From: Bacillota bacterium
GTDB taxonomy: Bacteria > Bacillota > Clostridia > Christensenellales > UMGS416
Direction: 5' to 3'
Assembly (NCBI GenBank): GCA_023409755.1
Contig: JAEYRA010000055.1
Location: 1 to 23,527, forward strand
DNA length: 23,527 nt
Shown: one piece after another, positions 22,473 to 23,527 of the stretch
How the letters are laid out: every line of letters starts with the position of its first letter
Position numbering within the stretch: position 1 is the stretch's first letter
The notes under the pieces: generated by a model
Seen by the model: the letters and a program-made list of their open reading frames with translations, nothing else
What the model was told of the DNA's origin: nothing
Databases searched by the model: none
Made by a program: the position numbers and the translations under genes

Positions 22473-23417
22473 ATGAAGAAGTTGACCGCGGGGGCAATGG
22501 AAGAGATTCGGTTGTGGATGCACCGCAATGCCCGTCCGCTGGAGATGGCCATTTGGAGCCAGCGGCAGGAGGGTGGCAGCCGGGATGCCGTTTTGAACGA
22601 ATTGACGCTATACCAAAACGAGGACGGTGGCTTTGGCAATGCCTTGGAGCCGGACAGCTGGAACCCCGCCTCCACACCCTACACCACGCAATATGCGCTG
22701 TCAGTGCTGTCGCGCCTGGGCTGCGCCCAAAGCGACCGTCCCATGGTGCAGCGGGCGCTTCACTTTCTCACGCAGACGGAGCACATGTCAGACTTTGGCT
22801 GGCACTTCAACATCCCCACCAACAATGACTACCCGCATGCGCCGTGGTGGACGTATCAGGGGTTGCCCGATGAGATGGAGAGCGTGGGCCTGACGGCTGA
22901 GCTGGCGGCCTATCTGCTTCGCATCGCGCCGCCGGCATCACCTGCCTATGGGTTGGCTCTTCGTTATGCCGATCGACTGTTTGACCGCTTGCTGACGGCA
23001 GAGAAGTTTGGCGATATGGGCTTGGGCGGCTATTGTGCCTTGTTGGAGACGGTGCTGGCGATGGGCCTTGCTGACCGCTGGGATTGCACAACGCTGGAGA
23101 CCCACTTGCGAGCACATGTGAACGCGTCCATCGTGCGGGACCCCGCTAAGTGGGTCTATTATGGCGTGCGGCCCTCCAATTACATCAAAGGCCCTGACAG
23201 CAAGTGGCTTGCCGGCAATGAGGAAATTCTTCAGGCCGAACTCGATTACCTCATCGATACCCGGCCGGCGGATGCGGTTTGGGGTATCCCCTGGAGTTGG
23301 TTCGACCTGAATGAGCGGTATGCCAAGGCCTTCGCCATCAGCGAGAATTGGTGGCGGGGTATCAAGGCGCTGGAGACGGTAGAACTACTGGGTAGTTTCA
23401 ACCGGATGGAGGAATGA
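22473..23417 (+). CDS. Alpha/alpha-toroid protein (prenyltransferase/terpenoid cyclase-like fold)
   Basis: A 314-residue, helix-rich, probably soluble protein. It has the repeat-type loop LYQNEDGGFGNALEPD (about 46-61), like the Q-x-x-D-G-G-F-G loops of terpenoid cyclase and prenyltransferase toroids. Helical-pair boundaries include TPYTTQYALSVLSRL, MESVGLTAELAAYLL and GLGGYCALLETVLAM. Cyclase DxDD or prenyltransferase zinc motifs are not evident, so catalysis in that sense is not supported; polysaccharide-lyase-like barrels share this fold. No signal peptide. GGGAGGAG precedes the ATG. A GNAT gene follows after two bases, so the two are cotranscribed. Confidence 0.65.
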   Translation: MKKLTAGAMEEIRLWMHRNARPLEMAIWSQRQEGGSRDAVLNELTLYQNEDGGFGNALEPDSWNPASTPYTTQYALSVLSRLGCAQSDRPMVQRALHFLTQTEHMSDFGWHFNIPTNNDYPHAPWWTYQGLPDEMESVGLTAELAAYLLRIAPPASPAYGLALRYADRLFDRLLTAEKFGDMGLGGYCALLETVLAMGLADRWDCTTLETHLRAHVNASIVRDPAKWVYYGVRPSNYIKGPDSKWLAGNEEILQAELDYLIDTRPADAVWGIPWSWFDLNERYAKAFAISENWWRGIKALETVELLGSFNRMEE

Positions 23418-23419
23418 CG

Positions 23420-23527
23420 ATGTCTTGTTTTGTAGATTTAGAAACACCTCGCTTGTTGCTGCGCAGCATTGCGCCGGAAGACCGGGATTTTATGTTCCGT
23501 CAGTTTTCCGATGAGAGCGTCAACCGG
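23420..23527 (+). CDS. GNAT acetyltransferase (RimJ/RimL-like), N-terminal part
   Basis: The window ends after 36 codons. The opening LETPRLLLRSIAPEDRDFMF is typical of RimJ/RimL-type GNATs, which acetylate N-termini or small amines. GGAGG lies eight bases before the ATG, inside the end of the upstream gene. Catalytic regions lie beyond the window. Confidence 0.8.
   Translation, partial: MSCFVDLETPRLLLRSIAPEDRDFMFRQFSDESVNR

Overview
The window reads as a chromosomal stretch from a GC-rich Gram-positive bacterium, most likely an uncultured member of the Bacillota (Clostridia-like). The pointers are strong AGGAGG-type ribosome binding sites, sigma-A style promoters, a Bacillus-like arginine box, a eukaryote-type OGG1 of the kind known from Clostridium, SPII lipoproteins and a CCA-encoding tRNA. 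Ribosomal protein L27 lacks the N-terminal extension and the Prp protease gene usual in many Bacillota, so the lineage assignment stays tentative. I see no phage, insertion sequence, integrase or CRISPR array. Most of the window is ordinary, densely packed housekeeping and carbohydrate-related genes.

Layout. 1-55: 3' end of a tRNA-Arg(CCG), then a terminator. 231-940: a decayed GH51 alpha-L-arabinofuranosidase with three frameshifts and a large internal deletion. 1038-4108 (minus): a GH38-type alpha-mannosidase-like protein, a doubtful 60-codon ORF and a VOC-fold protein. 4200-8802 (minus): an arginine operon argC-argB-argD-argF-GNAT, with a promoter whose -35 box is overlapped by an ArgR/AhrC-like operator, and a terminator at its end. 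argJ is absent and a GNAT acetyltransferase ends the operon.

8923-10658 (plus): araD (ribulose-5-phosphate 4-epimerase) overlapping an SGNH esterase. 10811-15307 (minus): MFS transporter, oligoendopeptidase F, TIM-barrel sugar isomerase and a small lipoprotein, closed by a terminator. 15476-16477 (plus): class I mannose-6-phosphate isomerase. 16592-17354: rplU-rpmA with a consensus promoter, a leader and a terminator.

17541-20401 (plus): a base-damage repair group of OGG1-type glycosylase, an AIM24/TIGR00266 protein, an Fpg-like glycosylase with an atypical zinc finger, and a minimal MGMT-like alkyltransferase that overlaps it. 20477-23527 (plus): a small unknown protein, a four-helix DMT/SMR-type membrane protein, a repeat-built lipoprotein, an alpha/alpha-toroid protein and the start of a second GNAT.

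The points most worth a second look are the arginine operon's terminal GNAT with its ArgR-box promoter, the two lipoproteins built from what looks like the same ~95-residue module in one and four copies, the decayed GH51, the GH38 homologue with non-canonical active-site positions, and the Fpg homologue without the zinc-finger arginine.
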